A stretch of 64,000 nt of DNA from Cynocephalus volans (GCF_027409185.1 NC_084467.1:83026501-83090500); one strand, 5' to 3'; positions 1-21,695 are shown, numbered from the stretch's first letter. The notes: a model not told the origin generated them from the letters alone. Numbers and translations are program-made.

Positions 1-1425
1 TAGGCTCCTAGCCTGCTGTGAAGAAGTAAACGGGGCCATTTTACACACAGGGGCCATCTCTGGCCCATTTATAGATTTCTGCAACTGACAACGCAGCAGA
101 ATTCTAGCTAAATGCTTAAATAATTTAAATTTAATACTCTGTTTACTCTCTAATGAATAGGTAATATTACTCACTGCAGAGCCAGGAAGAGAACTGTGTT
201 CCTTTCTTATTGTCTTTTCTGTCTAGAATCTGATTGCCTACCCATTTTTTTAACCTTGCCCTATTTGCCATAATTATAATAGATAATAATCCCTAATTAT
301 TTCCAGTTGTGCCATCATACATATCAATGTTCTGTTACTTTCCGGAGATGTTCTTCCAGACCTCCTTCCTCCTTCACTCTGGACTGGTGTTCTGTGGGCT
401 GGCTGAGCCGCTCTTTCTTTAAGGGAAAGATCATTTTTCCCTTAAAATTTTTAAATAGTCATTATCCTCTTGTATTTGTTTTCCCATACTGTTTGCTGTT
501 GAGAAGTCAATTCTCTGATTCTTATTTCTTTGCACATGATGACTACTACTACTACAACTACTTTTTATCATCCTTCATTCCTCTCTCCCTCTGTGCTTCC
601 CCCAGTCTGGCAAGTCCTAGTGTCTGAGCCTCTTGAGAGCTCTGTGAAGGCAAATTAATTTTCTTCTCTTCTTTTCTGTCTCTGCACACACAAGGTATGG
701 TTGAATATCCTCTCTCCTTTCCTTACTGGACCTATGGATTTAAACCTTTTAAGTTTGGTCATGACAATGGGGTCTTTGAAAGGGGAAAAGAAACACGTGT
801 TTTAGTTTTAACTGGAAATCTATAAAGACAAGTCCTTATGTTCATATTTTTTTTCACAAAAGATTGACTATTTTAGCAGCAAAGAGGAAAATATGTTTAA
901 GAAAACTCAGAATGAAAAATTGGGCCATGATTCTGGGATGTTCTCTAGAGCATTATATTTCACAGTGATTATGTAGAGCAGATCATGATTAATTTCTTAA
1001 AGCTTTTTTGATTCAGGTAAAGCTCCTTTTGCTAGTTGTTAGAACGGACAGGCAATCTCTGTGATCTTGTCATTATGGTTTTCTGAAAATGCTTTTTAGA
1101 AAATTAACAATCATCCTAAATATAAGCACATATAGCCCCCCAAAAAACAACAAATAAGCTGTTTTTAAACAAACAACAAAAAAAGCTGTGTTGTCATCTT
1201 TTTTTTTTAGATAAATTAATTAGCCCAACTCTTTATTTAGCCAAAGTCATTTTGCCAAATGGCTTTGACTTTGGAATGCTTAGAACAACACAGAACTCCA
1301 AACTTTGTCAAACACGTATTTATTTTTGGCATTATCAATGCCCAAGATACTGTTTTAATAATGCAGGTGTTCCCTCTTCGTGGATCACTTTACACACTTT
1401 CCCCCTTTGCCTGGTTAACTCTGTT
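1..1425. other. Intergenic sequence, no gene seen
   Basis: AT-rich sequence with short T- and A-runs. By mammalian synteny the ABCD3 gene would be expected beyond the left edge, but I see none of its exons here. Confidence 0.5.
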
Positions 1426-1438
1426 CTTCAGCTGAGAT
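1426..1438. repeat. Target-site duplication, left, of L1 copy A
   Basis: CTTCAGCTGAGAT, repeated exactly at 3158-3170. Confidence 0.9.
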
Positions 1439-1441
1439 GTT

Positions 1442-1481
<40 letters not shown>

Positions 1482-1655
1482 AATTTTATTTTGTCGATAT
1501 ACATTGTGGCTGATTATTGTTGCCCATCACCAAAACCTCCCTCCCTCCTCTGTCTCCTCCCTTCCCCCCAACAATGTCCTTTCTGTTTGCTTGTCCTATC
1601 AACTTCAAGTAATTGAGGTTGTTATATCTTCTTCCCCCACCCCCAGGTTTTTTTT

Positions 1656-1696
<41 letters not shown>

Positions 1697-3157
1697 TTAT
1701 ATATTAATTTTTACCTCCCACCAATAAGTGAGAACATGTGGTATTTCTTTTTCTGTGCCTGACTCGTTTCACTTAATATAATTCTCTCAAGGTCCATCCA
1801 TGTTGTTGCAAATGGCAGTATTTCATTCGTTTTTATAGCTGAGTAGTATTCCATTGTGTAGATGTACCACATTTTCCGTATCCACTCATCTGATGATGGA
1901 CATTTGGGCTGGTTCCAACTCTTGGCTATTGTAAAGAGTGCTGCGATGAACATTGGGGAACAGGTATACCTTCGATTTGATGATTTCCATTCCTCTGGGT
2001 ATATTCCCAGCAGTGGGATAGCTGGGTCGTATGGTAGATCTATCTGCAATTGTTTGAGGAACCTCCATACCATTTACCATAGAGGCTGCACCATTTTGCA
2101 GTCCCACCAACAATGTATGAGAGTTCCTTTTTCTCCGCAACCTCGCCAGCATTTATCGTTCAGAGTCTTTTGGATTTTAGCCATCCTAACTGGGGTTAGA
2201 TGGTATCTCAGTGTGGTTTTGATTTGCATTTCCCGGATGCTGAGTGATGTTGAGCATTTTTTCATATGTCTGTTGGCCATTTGTATATCTTCCTTAGAGA
2301 AATGCCTACTTAGCTCTTTTGCCCATTTTTTAATTGGGTTGCTTGTTTTTTTCTTGTAAAGTTGTTTGAGTTCCTTATATATTCTGGATATTAATCCTTT
2401 GTCAGATGTATATTTTGCAAATATTTTCTCCCACTCTGTTGGTTGTCTTTTAACTCTGTTAATTGTTTCTTTTGCTGTGCAGAAACTTTTTAGTTTGATA
2501 TAATCCCATTTGTTTATTTTTCCTTTGGTTGCCCGTGCTTTTGGGGTCGTATTCATGAAGTCTGTGTCCAGTCCTATTTCCTGAAGTGTTTCTCCTATGT
2601 TTTCTTTAAGAAGTTTTATTGTTTCAGGGTGTATATTTAAATCCTTAATCCATTTTGAGTTGATTTTAGTATATGGTGAGAGGTATGGGTCTAGTTTCAT
2701 TCTCCTGCATATGGATATCCAGTTATCCCAGCACCATTTGCTGAAGAGGCAGTCCCTTCCCCAGTGAATAGGCTTGGTGCCTTTGTCAAAGATCAGATGG
2801 CAGTAAGTGTGTGGGTTGATTTCTGGATTCTCTATTCTATTCCATTGATGAGTGTGTCTGTTTTTATGCCAGTACCATACTGTTTTGGTTATTATAGCTT
2901 TGTAGTATAGCTTAAAGTCAGGTAGTGTTATGCCTCCAGCTTTATTTTTTTTGCTCAGCATTGCTTTGGCTATGCGTGGTCTTTTATTATTCCATATAAA
3001 TGTCTTGATAGTTTTTTCCATTTCTGAGAAAAATGTCTTTGGAATTTTAATGGGGATTGCATTGAATTTGTATATCACTTTGGGTAGTATGGACATTTTC
3101 ACTATGTTGATTCTTCCAATGCAAGAGCATGGGATATCTTTCCATCTTCTTGTATCC
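1439..3157 (-). mobile_element. LINE-1, 5'-truncated copy A
   Basis: About 1.7 kb in minus orientation, ending in a (TAAA)n tail (1440-1480) and flanked by a 13-bp target-site duplication (CTTCAGCTGAGAT) at 1426-1438 and 3158-3170. The minus strand encodes the C-terminal part of ORF2 ([20 protein letters not shown], then [20 protein letters not shown]). The reverse-transcriptase catalytic block is missing. The reading frame is broken by one in-frame TAA after MVQPLW (near 2074), then continues to 1711. The 3' UTR contains a (GT)n run at 1661-1693. Confidence 0.95.
1711..3102 (-). pseudogene. L1 ORF2 C-terminal fragment (copy A)
   Basis: The fragment covers the region downstream of the RT domain and the cysteine-containing C-terminus of the L1 endonuclease/reverse transcriptase. 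The frame is open from 3102 to 2074, hits one stop, and is open again from 2073 to 1711. Without the endonuclease and RT domains it cannot act in cis. Confidence 0.9.
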
Positions 3158-3170
3158 CTTCAGCTGAGAT
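3158..3170. repeat. Target-site duplication, right, of L1 copy A
   Basis: CTTCAGCTGAGAT, identical to 1426-1438. Confidence 0.9.
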
Positions 3171-3894
3171 TTTAGATAACCCTTCCAAGTCCAAGTTGGA
3201 TGGCTCCAAGTGAGTTCCCCAATAATTACTTGACTGACACTTTACCCTACATGTACATAAGCTCCACAACAGCTGATTATACTGTTGTATTTTAACCAAA
3301 TCCATAATATCTGGCAATTCTAGGTGCTTAGTATTAGAATAAATTAACGAATAAACAAGTGGATTCAAATGCATAAGCATGGTGGTTCTTGTCAAGGAAA
3401 TTACAATCCAGAAAAGGGGCTAGAATAGGTAAATAACTTATTTTGTACAATATCAAGAGCTGGAAGAGTGTAGTAAGGAAGAAGAATGCAATGGGAATCA
3501 GGAGAAGAAAGCTGGTGGGTGAGATCCAGGAAACATTATAATCAGTTTAAAGGATGAGTAGGTAGAAGCCAGGCACATGAATCAGTGGAATCGAGGCAGG
3601 AAAGCTTTTGGTCTTTGGAAAGGTGCAGATTAAGGCATAGGTCCTCAGAGTATTATCTTTGGAAAATGTGTGATATTTGCAATATGATCATGTCTCTGCT
3701 TTTGCTTTTGACATGGATTCATAACTTGCTGATACTTAAGTTTAATAAATGGCATCTTCTCATCAAGCCTGTGCAGTTCTATCCACTGGGAGGTGCCTGC
3801 TTCCCTCTCCACCCCACTTTCCCTACCTGTCTTTGTGAAGGAAATCAGGAGTAGTGGGTTAAATGGTTGGGGACAGCACATACAGCAGTTTATC

Positions 3895-4055
3895 AGACTT
3901 CAGTGTACACACAAATCTCCCAGAAATGCAGATTCTAATTCAGTAGGTCTGGGGTTGGGCCCAAGAATTTCCATTTCTGACCAGCTTTCAAATGATGCAA
4001 TAGCTGCTGTCCCCAGACCACACCTTAAGTGGCAGGATCTGGGGTGACAGCTCTA
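3895..4055 (+). mobile_element. MER5A-like hAT-Charlie remnant
   Basis: The core AGATTCTAATTCAGTAGGTC followed by TGGGGTTGGGCCCAAGAATT matches the MER5 consensus as I know it. Both terminal inverted repeats are decayed. Confidence 0.7.
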
Positions 4056-6254
4056 GCTACGGACTAAAGAGACCATCACAGAGTTGCTGAAACCTGGAGA
4101 ATATTCTTTGGCTCAATTATTATGACCACACTTCCCTCATGTTTCTTCATTATTAATCATTTACAGGTATTTTGGCTTTTATTTACTATTCCTTTAGTTC
4201 TTTTAGGATCCAGTCTATGAACATTCCAGTCAAGTTGTATATCCTTCTCAGTAACAGGAGATGTCGCTACAACCTTAATCATAAAGGATACTTCCAGTCT
4301 CAAATGCTGTTAATGGTCATGTATGCAAGGGAAAAAGCACTTCCTGTCCCTCTGAGTGTTACATCTCTTATTTTCTGGCCTGCAATATGCTTAGAGAAGA
4401 CAAATGAACTTGCAGACAAAGCAAATTTCGTTGGTTTTTGAAAATCAGGCTGCATAGAGGTTGTCAAGGATCTTTTTCTTACAGCTCTTTTAGATCCCTA
4501 TTTTAAAAGTTTATTAAATCTATTTTATTCAAAATGAATTTCTCAGTTTCAAAATCCCTGGACTTTTTCTTTTCAGTATTTTCATTTCCCCCAGAAAAAA
4601 TTAATTTTTTAAAATTATTGATCCTCTAATAACGTATAATCATAGAATTTAAGCTAAAAGGGACAAGATATTTAGACCAATTAGCTCACTTGACGAAAGA
4701 AAAAAAGAGGCCTCCCATTTTTGTTAAGCTTTCTTGAAAGAGTTTCTGTTTCTTGCAGCAGGAAAAATCCTAACAGACCCGTATATGACAAATCCTTCAC
4801 GGGGAGTGTGCAGTCTATGGATGGAGGATCTTCTCTATTCTTTATGAATTCTTTGTTTTGGCATCAGAGGAGGCTGCATTCTGACTTCTCCAAGGTCTGG
4901 CGTAACCCCAACCCAGCCCACCACCCACAGACTAGAAAAGGATTTCCCAATCTGGAAGGTTAGAGGGTAAGTGAAGGGATCTCGAGGACAGTAATGGCAG
5001 TGAGGGTGTGGACTTGGACAAACTTCCAGGGGAAAAGTCACAGGACTTTCTTCTTTTGGAACTGAGCTAAAAAGGGCTGCTTTATGGTGGGGGCAGGTGG
5101 AGGCTCACAGGAGCCCTTTTTCTCGGAGGGAGCAAGTACCCTTCCTTTATATCTTTCACTTGAAGAATGTATGAAATGACAGTTGCAGATGACTGAAATG
5201 CTACTGGAATTTGAAAACTTGACTTTTTTCTTTCCCTTTAAGAAACAAACAAAAAAACAAAAAACTTGCCCCTCTTAGGCAAGCTGTGTGCCAAAGAACC
5301 AGTGTCATAACCAGCCCCCTCCTGCTGAGCTGACATTACATTGTTGAATACCCCAGCTACTCCATGGGTTTTGTGAAGCCTCTACCTCATCGTAGTACAT
5401 GCAGGCAAGACTGCACTCTCCTACAGAGGTGTGGAGTGAGCTGTGGTGTAGTTTATTTGGCACATAATAAACATGTTGCTGCAGGGAAAAAAAAATTAGG
5501 AGGAATCAGCAAATTGCTTGGGATGGCTTCTACCATCTGATGGAAAGGGAACCTAAATTAAACATTAAGTCAAGTGTGAGAAAAATTAAGAGAGCTACAA
5601 TTATTGTGTACTTGGGCTGGGTACCCCTATTTGTGCCACTCTGGAGGCCTTGTGTGTGCGAGGTCACGAAGGCACTGAAGTGGGGAGTGTGGGCTGGATG
5701 GCGAAAGGCTGGGGAGGAGGCTACTGGTGGATTGGCCTGTGCTGAGCGGTCTTTTGGTCCACACACTCCCATGGGCCACTAAGGAACTGAAAGCCAGGGA
5801 GACTGTAGAAGGAAGGATCAGTATCAACTCACATCCACCTCGCCTCTTCCTTGAAACTTGTGGATCCCCACAGAAGAATGTGGTTATTCCCTCCTTGTTT
5901 AAGGAGAGCTGGTGGAAAAGCCTGTGGAATATGGGTGCAGGGGCTGGGGCGCTATTGGGCAGCAGGGTTAGAAGTCAGGAAGAAGAGCTACTCATGGAGT
6001 AGGGGAGCAAGGGTAGCCTGGAATCTGCCAGCACCTCTTCCCTGGGCTCTCTGCTTCACGTCTCCTGTCCAAATCTTGTGCACATTTCTCTTTGGTCACC
6101 TCTAATCTAGAACCATACAGGGAAAAGGATTCTGGAAAATGTTGGTTTCAGATTAGCCAAACTGACACACTACAACACTCCTATAGAACCCTCTTGGAGA
6201 GTTGAGAGCAATACCCATAAAAACATGTTATATATTTTTAAAAATTATGCTGAT

Positions 6255-6900
6255 TGCTATGAGGAAAATAGACTGTAGGGAACCAGCTGTGGAAACAGGG
6301 AAGCCAGCCAGCAGGCTATTGTGGTAATCCAGTAGGAGATGAGAGCAGCTTGAAGTAGTGAGGTTGCGGGGAGGAGGCGACCTTTGGAATTGGGATATAC
6401 TTTAAAGGTAGAGCTGGCAGGCTTCCTGATGTATTGAATGTGGCATGGGAAAGGAAAGAAGGCAGTGATGACAGCAAAGTTTTCAGCCTGAGCCAATGGT
6501 GGTGCTGTTTCTTGAAATGGGAAAGATTGGGGAAGAAATGGATTTGGGCGTTAGGAGAATTTAAAGATTTTCTTTGGACATATTAGACTGAAATGCCTGT
6601 TAGACATCCAAGTATGGACATTGTGCAAGTAGTTGGATCTACAGTGCAACTCTGGAGTTTAGAAAGGAGGTTGGGGGCTACGATGTACATTTGGGAGTCA
6701 TCAGCATATCAATGCTGGGCATGTAGCATGATAGAATTGATAACAGAGTGTGGGCTTGGGTATGTTGTCTAGAGAGTGATTATTGCTAGAGAATGGGTTC
6801 CAGCACTAAAGTAATATAACATTTGGAAGTTGGAAAGAAGAGGATGGTATCTGAGACAGTGTAGGAAGTGAGGAGAAAATACAGATGAGGGCTTCTATGG
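6255..6900. repeat. Old dispersed repeat, class not assigned
   Basis: Segments such as GGCTATTGTGGTAATCCAGT and GGGAGTCATCAGCATATCAA are typical of a common ancient mammalian interspersed repeat. A related stretch occurs around 27500-28060. I cannot name the family reliably. Confidence 0.5.
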
Positions 6901-8744
6901 GGTCAAAGGAAGATTGTTTTTTTAAGATAGACAATCATACAGTATATTTATAATCTGATAGGAATGATCAAATGATAAGGGAGAAATTTACAGTGCTGGA
7001 AAGGGAATAATTTCAGGGACGAAGTCGTTAAGTAGTTGAGAATGCATAAAACTGGAATATTATTTTACATTATAAGTTTTTTATGTTTACATTATAGGTA
7101 CCTTCTTCCTTTATGTTTATACTTGATGGTCAACGCTTATCCAGCATCAGTCAGGTTGCTCTTGACTGCAAGTAAACCTGACTCAAACTTGCATAAACAG
7201 TCAGGTTATGTCCAGTTACAAATGAGTAGGTAGGGACTTCAGGCAAGGTTTGATCTAGCAACTTGGTGATGCCACCAAAGACTTAGCTTCTTTCCATCAC
7301 TGTGTACTGCTTTCTAATATGTCGGCTTCATGCAAGGCTGGCTCCCTTTGTGGTCTCGAGATGACTGCCAGCATTTCCTGGGGCTACATGTTTCTTCATT
7401 CTGTCCATCAAGAAAGAGAGCATCCCAACATTCCCAGAAAAAGTCAGGAGATTCACTTTTAGACTTGGTTAGGTCGTATGCCAACCCCTCAGCCAACTTC
7501 TACAGCCATGAAGAAGGCATGTGCTGACTGGCAAAGCCAGAATCACCTGGGTCCCCGGTGGAAAAGCAAAGGCCATGGGAAAGAACTAGTGTCTCCTGTA
7601 AGCATCTGAATGAAAGTCACATTATGTTATAACAATAATGAACCTTCTCAGGCAACTGCTGGAGGAAAATGACACATGTTAAATACACGTATTCTACAAC
7701 ATGTTAAAAACAACACTTGGGGATGAGATTACTATCATCGTTTCTTTGTTTACTGAAGAGGAAGGTACTTAGATTATAGGCTATCAGCTGTCAGTAAGCT
7801 AAAATGTATTTGGATGTCATGAGTATCATTTTCCCATAAGTAAGCCAGATTTAGTCAATAATTTAAGATGGTAAAAATATCTCTTCAAAGCATGAAAGTT
7901 TAGTTTACTCACTATTAGCTCCATGTATAATTTGGGCCACTGGAGGGCAGCAGTTTCTGGATACCAGCCAACCATTTCTAGTGTGGTTTTCTTCTCCAGT
8001 GCCAATGACAGTGTTGATTTTAGCAGCAGCTGTTTGGTGTCAGCGGTAAGGAGAGGTGTGGCTACCCGAGGAGCGGTTATTGAATATTCGCAGTGTTTAA
8101 GCATTCTGGTCATTGAAGTTCAGTCTTGTTCAGGTCAATAATTAATTCCTTTCCTGTGAATAGCCAGATACCTCATTAGTACCCAGACCTGCTTGCAGTC
8201 TGCCAGTACTTTCTTTAGTGGGATAATTCAAATTCCTTAGATTATGAGGCTACAGAATTACATAACGCTATAATTATTCCTGGCAAGGAAATGCTGGGTC
8301 AGACACCTTCTCCTGAAGTTTGTTCTGCCCCTTCATGTAGTACACTAAGCTCTTTGTCCTGGGTAGAGCACGGGAGCAGAAATGCAAGACAGTGGCCAAA
8401 GCACCCTTTTTGAGGACATGCCCCCAATACCAACCTTTCTTTGTTGACTCTGCTGCAGATGCACCCCATTTCTCCGGTACAACAGAACCTTATACCAGTG
8501 CAAGGTTCAGCCTCTCCAGCATCGCCACAGATTGACTATGTCAAACAAACCAACAAATAAAACCAACCAAGCAAACCAACCCCTGGTCTGTTTCTCTTAA
8601 CTTCTATAAAATGGCTACCTTATTTTCTTTCAGGCTACCATTTTTATGGGGACATCAAAGGTTTTTTCACTCATTCTTCCTTGGGATATGGTGTTAAACA
8701 TTTCATGTTTACAGTTTTATTGGCAATGCTTAAAGTTCTTTGAA

Positions 8745-10800
8745 GGGACAAAATGGATTTAAAACTTTGTTAACCTAACACCTAGTTCTGTGTATTTTGT
8801 TATAAGCAACACAAAATGGACTAATACAGAAAATTGGTATCAGAGAAATGGAGTGTTGCTTATAACAAATACTTGAAAATGTGGAAGCAGCTTTGGAACT
8901 GGGTGTTGGGCAAAGGTTGGAGGAGTTTGGAGGACTCAAAAGAAGAAAAAAAGACGAGGGAAAGTTTGGAATGTCTTAAAGACTGATTACATGATGGCAA
9001 GCAGAATGCTGATAGAAATACAGACTGTAAAGACCATTCTAAGGAGGTCTCAGATAAAAACCAGAAGGAGTTTACTGGAAACCAGGGCAAAGATCACCCT
9101 TGCTGTGAACTGGCAGGGAACTTGGCTACATTGTGTCCATGCCCTAGGACTTTGTGGAAGTTGGAACTTAGGAGTTGTGAACCAGAGCGTTTGGCCAAAG
9201 AAATTTCTAAGCAGCAAAGCATTAAGGAAGCTGCATGGCTACTTGCAACAGCCTACACTGAGTTACGGCGGCAAAGGCATGACAGTAAAGCCAGAATTTA
9301 AAAGGGAAGCAGAGCATAAAGATTTGGAAAATTCACAACCTGGCCATGTGGTAGAGAAGCAGAGAGCATTTTCAGAAGAAAAATCCAATGGTGCAAAGAA
9401 GATTAGTACAAAAGAAAGGGATTATCAAGAGAAGGAGGAAAGGCCCTGAAGGCATTGTGGAAGCCTCTGGGGCCAACCCTTCCATTTCAGGCCCAAAGGC
9501 CTAAGGAGACAAAATGGTCTTGGGGAACAGGCCTGAGGTGCCCTCCACTGGCTCACTGCTCAATGACACCTTGGGAAGCTGCTTCCAGCACCAGCACCCC
9601 AGCTACATTGGCTGCTCCAGCCATCGCTAAATTGGCCCCAAGTGTGGCTGGACCAGCAGCTTTGGAAAATACAAGCCAGAAGCTTTGGCGGCATCCATGT
9701 GGTGTTAGGTCTGTAGGCTCAAAGAATTCCAGAACTGTGAAGGCTTGGGAGCCTCCACCCCAATTTCAAAGGATGTATGGAAAAGTCTGGGGGCCCAGGA
9801 AGAGATCTGTCACAGGGGCAGAGTCACCACATAGAGCCTTCGCTAAAGCAATGTCGAGTGGAAACGTGGGGTCAGAGTTGCAGCAGAGAAACCCCAACAG
9901 CACCATGTCTAGTGAAGCTGTGAGAGTGGGACTGCCATGGAGACCCCAGACATGTGGAGCTGCAAGAGTGGAACCCCAGCCTGGGAGAGCTGAAGTGTGG
10001 CCTTCAACCAGGTAAACCATAGGAGCAGAGCTGCCCAAGGACTTGGGGATCCAAGCCCCGCACCAGCGTGCACAGGAGGTTGAACATGGAGTCAAGGTAC
10101 CTGATCCACCAGCTTTGAGATTTAATGCCTGCCCTGCTGGGTGTCAGACTTGTGTGGGACTTGTTCCCCCTTTCTTTTGGCCTATTTCTCCCTTTTGGAA
10201 TGGGAATATGTACCCTATATTTGTCCCACCATTGTATCTTGGAAGTAGATAACTTGTTTTGCTTTTCACAGGTGGGACTTTCAACTTTGGACTTTTGAAT
10301 TGAAACAAGTTAAGACTTTGGGGGTGGAATAAATGTATTTGTATGTGAAAAGGACATGAATTTTGGGGTGCCAGGGGTGGAATATAGTAGATTGAATTAT
10401 GTCCCCCCCCCAAACTCACTGAAGCTTGCATTGTGCCCCCAAGTTTTATGTATTAGAAACTTAGCCCCCACTGTGACTGTTGAGAGGTTGGGAAATCCTA
10501 TTATGGTGATTGAAAGGTGGAGCCTTGAAGAGTCATCTGAGTCTTTGCTCATTTTAACGCTTGCTCATTGTCTTTGTGGTACCTCTTCCAGGTGGCTGTG
10601 CCATCTGGATGTTTTTCCTACATGACAACAGCCCAGCTTTTACAGTGGGAAGCAAAAGCAGGTTGCGGCCCAGTGAGGTGCCAAGAATCTCATTTTCATC
10701 TCTAGTTAGAATCCTCTTCCATACAGTTAACAGAACAAGACTGTTCTTCTGAATTTGAATGAAAGACTCACTATTTCTACATTCGAGAGGTAATAAAGTC
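8745..10800 (+). mobile_element. MaLR (ERVL-MaLR) element with internal region, degenerate
   Basis: The 5' LTR end is seen at about 8800-8826 (ACACAAAATGGACTAATACA). The internal sequence starts AAAATTGGTATCAGAGAAAT and continues with the well-known MaLR internal motif GAAAATGTGGAAGCAGCTTT. A second LTR-like part starts near 10390 (TTGAATTATGTCCCCCC). MaLRs are non-autonomous endogenous retrovirus relatives whose internal part encodes at most a decayed gag-like product. Confidence 0.75.
8991..10015 (+). pseudogene. Open frames within MaLR internal region
   Basis: Two frames (8991-9449, 152 codons; 9455-10015, 186 codons) are separated by a stop and a frame change. They fall entirely inside the MaLR internal sequence, whose decayed gag-like region often leaves such frames. 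No intact retroviral domain, protease or zinc knuckle is visible. Confidence 0.5.
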
Positions 10801-11089
10801 AACTCAACTCAGTGACTGAGTCCACTGTGCACATCACCCTAAGGGAGCTAAAAACATGAGCTAGACCCAGTCCCTGCTGGCAAAGAGCATTCAGTCTACT
10901 TTGCTTTTAATTAACTCGAGACCTCATTCCACTTTTCTCTCCATATCTTATATTGTCCTTTTATCTAATTTTTTTTCAATATAATAATCCAAAGAAATTT
11001 TCTTCCTTTTTCTTCTCCAACCTTCATCCATAATTCGAACTAATACCCTTGGGAAGAAATCTCTCACTTTGAGTCTGCTGCAGCTCGTA

Positions 11090-11490
11090 TTATTTTCTCC
11101 CTTCCCTGTGAGATCACTTCACTGCCCACTACCATGGGACTAGTGGTGCCTCCCAGTAGGCCCAGTATTGTCAGGCCTGGTCACATGACTTGCTTGGGCC
11201 ATGGCATGTGAGCAGACATGTCAATGGGCCAGGATGGAGCAAGTTTTCAGAGGTGGCTTAAAGCTTGAAGATGTAGCTATTTCTACCAGTTTTTTGCTTT
11301 CTCCTCTGCCCTGATCCAACTAGGGACTTCTCCTTTGGTTTGGGTCCTAGAAAAAGAAGACATTGAGAAGAGCTGCAGCTAGCCTATAGTCACCAAAATA
11401 TAATATAAAAGAAAAATAAGATATGTTGTTATAAACCACTGAGATTTTTAGGAATATGTATTACTACAACAGCGCTAACTAATACAAAGA
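11090..11490 (+). mobile_element. MLT1-like solitary LTR beside F3 3' end
   Basis: The 3' part reads TTGTTATAAACCACTGAGAT and ends CTAACTAATACA, as in MLT1/MaLR LTR ends. The 5' part contains TTGCTTGGGCCATGGCATGT. The LTR stops roughly 60 nt past the F3 poly(A) signal. Confidence 0.6.
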
Positions 11491-11550
11491 CCAAATCATA
11501 AATAATAAATGGAAGATATATAAATACAATAGTCAAAATTCCCAGTCACC

Positions 11551-11556
11551 TTTATT
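11551..11556 (-). terminator. F3: Canonical polyadenylation signal of F3
   Basis: AATAAA on the minus strand (TTTATT on plus), in the context CATATAAATAAAGGTGACTG. It is the only canonical hexamer I found in the right orientation between the stop codon and the adjoining LTR. Confidence 0.75.
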
Positions 11557-11571
11557 TATATGAAAGTATAT

Positions 11572-11665
11572 TAAATAAATAATCTCAATATATACAAACA
11601 GAACAATATTACCTATATAAATAGAAAATCCCCATATATAAAACCTTTTAAAAAATTATATAAAT
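11572..11665 (-). promoter_or_regulatory. F3: AU-rich element cluster in F3 3' UTR
   Basis: On the minus strand there are ATTTA pentamers at 11665-11661, 11622-11618 and an overlapping pair at 11580-11572. The last falls within the nonamer TTATTTATT (11582-11574). Tissue factor mRNA is known to be short-lived through 3' UTR AU-rich elements; that this cluster does so here is inferred. Confidence 0.6.
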
Positions 11666-12388
11666 ATATACAATGTTGACCATAAAAGCTTTAAGTACCT
11701 TAAATCATAAATTCTATGTAGTTTGTTTGTATAGTAGTCTTATAAAAATGTAGTTAGTTGTCAAATATTTAATCAATACCACTTAAGTCAGTTAAAGTGC
11801 TAAACTGTAATGTGTATTGGGAATATGCCCAAAATTGAAGTCTCCTGCATCTAACAAATTAATATAGAAGTTTGCCAATTGTTTTGAACTTCCAAAAGTA
11901 CTCACCACCCCCAAACAAAAAACCTAAACACCATACTATGAAAGGACAGATACATGTCAGAAAAGTCCTCCCAACTTCCATTTTACTTTCCTACATCATT
12001 TTAAGTTAGCCTCTCAAAAGCTCTCTAAAAGTCCACGCAAGATATTTTAAAGCATTTGTTCATTTGTTTTTGCTCGTATGACCTGGTTTCTTCTTGACTG
12101 CAGAATATACACTCTAAAGCATGATATGTGCAAAAGGTGCCACAGTGTTAAAATAAAAATTAAAATTTGGAATTAGTTGTACCATTCATTACATTCCAGT
12201 GACTAATGTGGTTGTCAAAACCAGAATGTTGATTGTAAGAGCAGGTCATGGAAAGAACTTTTTGAACCCAAGGGTCTTCATGCTCCAAAATGCTCATTTG
12301 TGTTTCCATATATTCTATTGTCCTAAAAGTTCTGGGTTATAGTGCACTATAGCATTTGCAGTAGTGGGCAGCTCCAATGGTGCTTCCT

Positions 12389-21519
<9,131 letters not shown>

Positions 21520-21638
21520 GTCCACAAGCCGGCGGCGAGGTCGGGTGGATTCCGTGAGGCCCCGGAGGCTGGGGAGGTTAGTCTGCAGGCGACCTGGGGT
21601 GGCTGGAGGGAGCTGGAGGGGGAGCGGGAGTCCCGAGT
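21520..21638 (-). other. F3: F3 5' untranslated region (approximate)
   Basis: The segment lies between the TATA box and the ATG, about 115 nt, GC-rich and without the next gene's sequence. The start site is placed about 25-30 nt past the TATA box by analogy with human F3 and was not read directly. The ATG context is GTGGACATGA. Confidence 0.6.
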
Positions 21639-21661
21639 CTGGGGGAGCCGGCGCCCGGCTC

Positions 21662-21670
21662 GCTATAAAG
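21662..21670 (-). promoter_or_regulatory. F3: F3 TATA box
   Basis: The minus strand reads CCCTTTATAGCGAG, the same TTTATAG core and flank that I recall in the human F3 promoter. It sits about 145 nt upstream of the ATG. Confidence 0.8.
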
Positions 21671-21695
21671 GGCCGCACGGCAGTCGGCGCCTGCA

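Larger units (their letters stand above)
3171..8744. other. Intergenic sequence with old repeat remnants, no gene seen
   Basis: Contains a MER5A-like hAT remnant (3895-4055) and an old dispersed repeat of uncertain class (about 6255-6900). The longest open frames (around 4172-4441 and 5540-6105) have no recognisable protein features and no splice context. Confidence 0.5.
11530..12388 (-). other. F3: F3 3' untranslated region
   Basis: About 860 nt run from the TAA stop to the presumed cleavage site, placed some 15-25 nt past the AATAAA signal at 11556-11551. The distal third is very AU-rich and holds AUUUA pentamers. No ORF continues in it. The 3' end is inferred from the signal only; another poly(A) site further downstream cannot be excluded. 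Confidence 0.75.

Noticed and set aside
1-1425. Terminal exon of ABCD3, expected left of F3 by mammalian synteny
   Set aside because: No coding match or matching 3' exon could be read in the first kilobases.
1862-2359. 165-codon plus-strand frame (and the similar frame at 59062-59367)
   Set aside because: Antisense shadow of L1 ORF2 on the minus strand.
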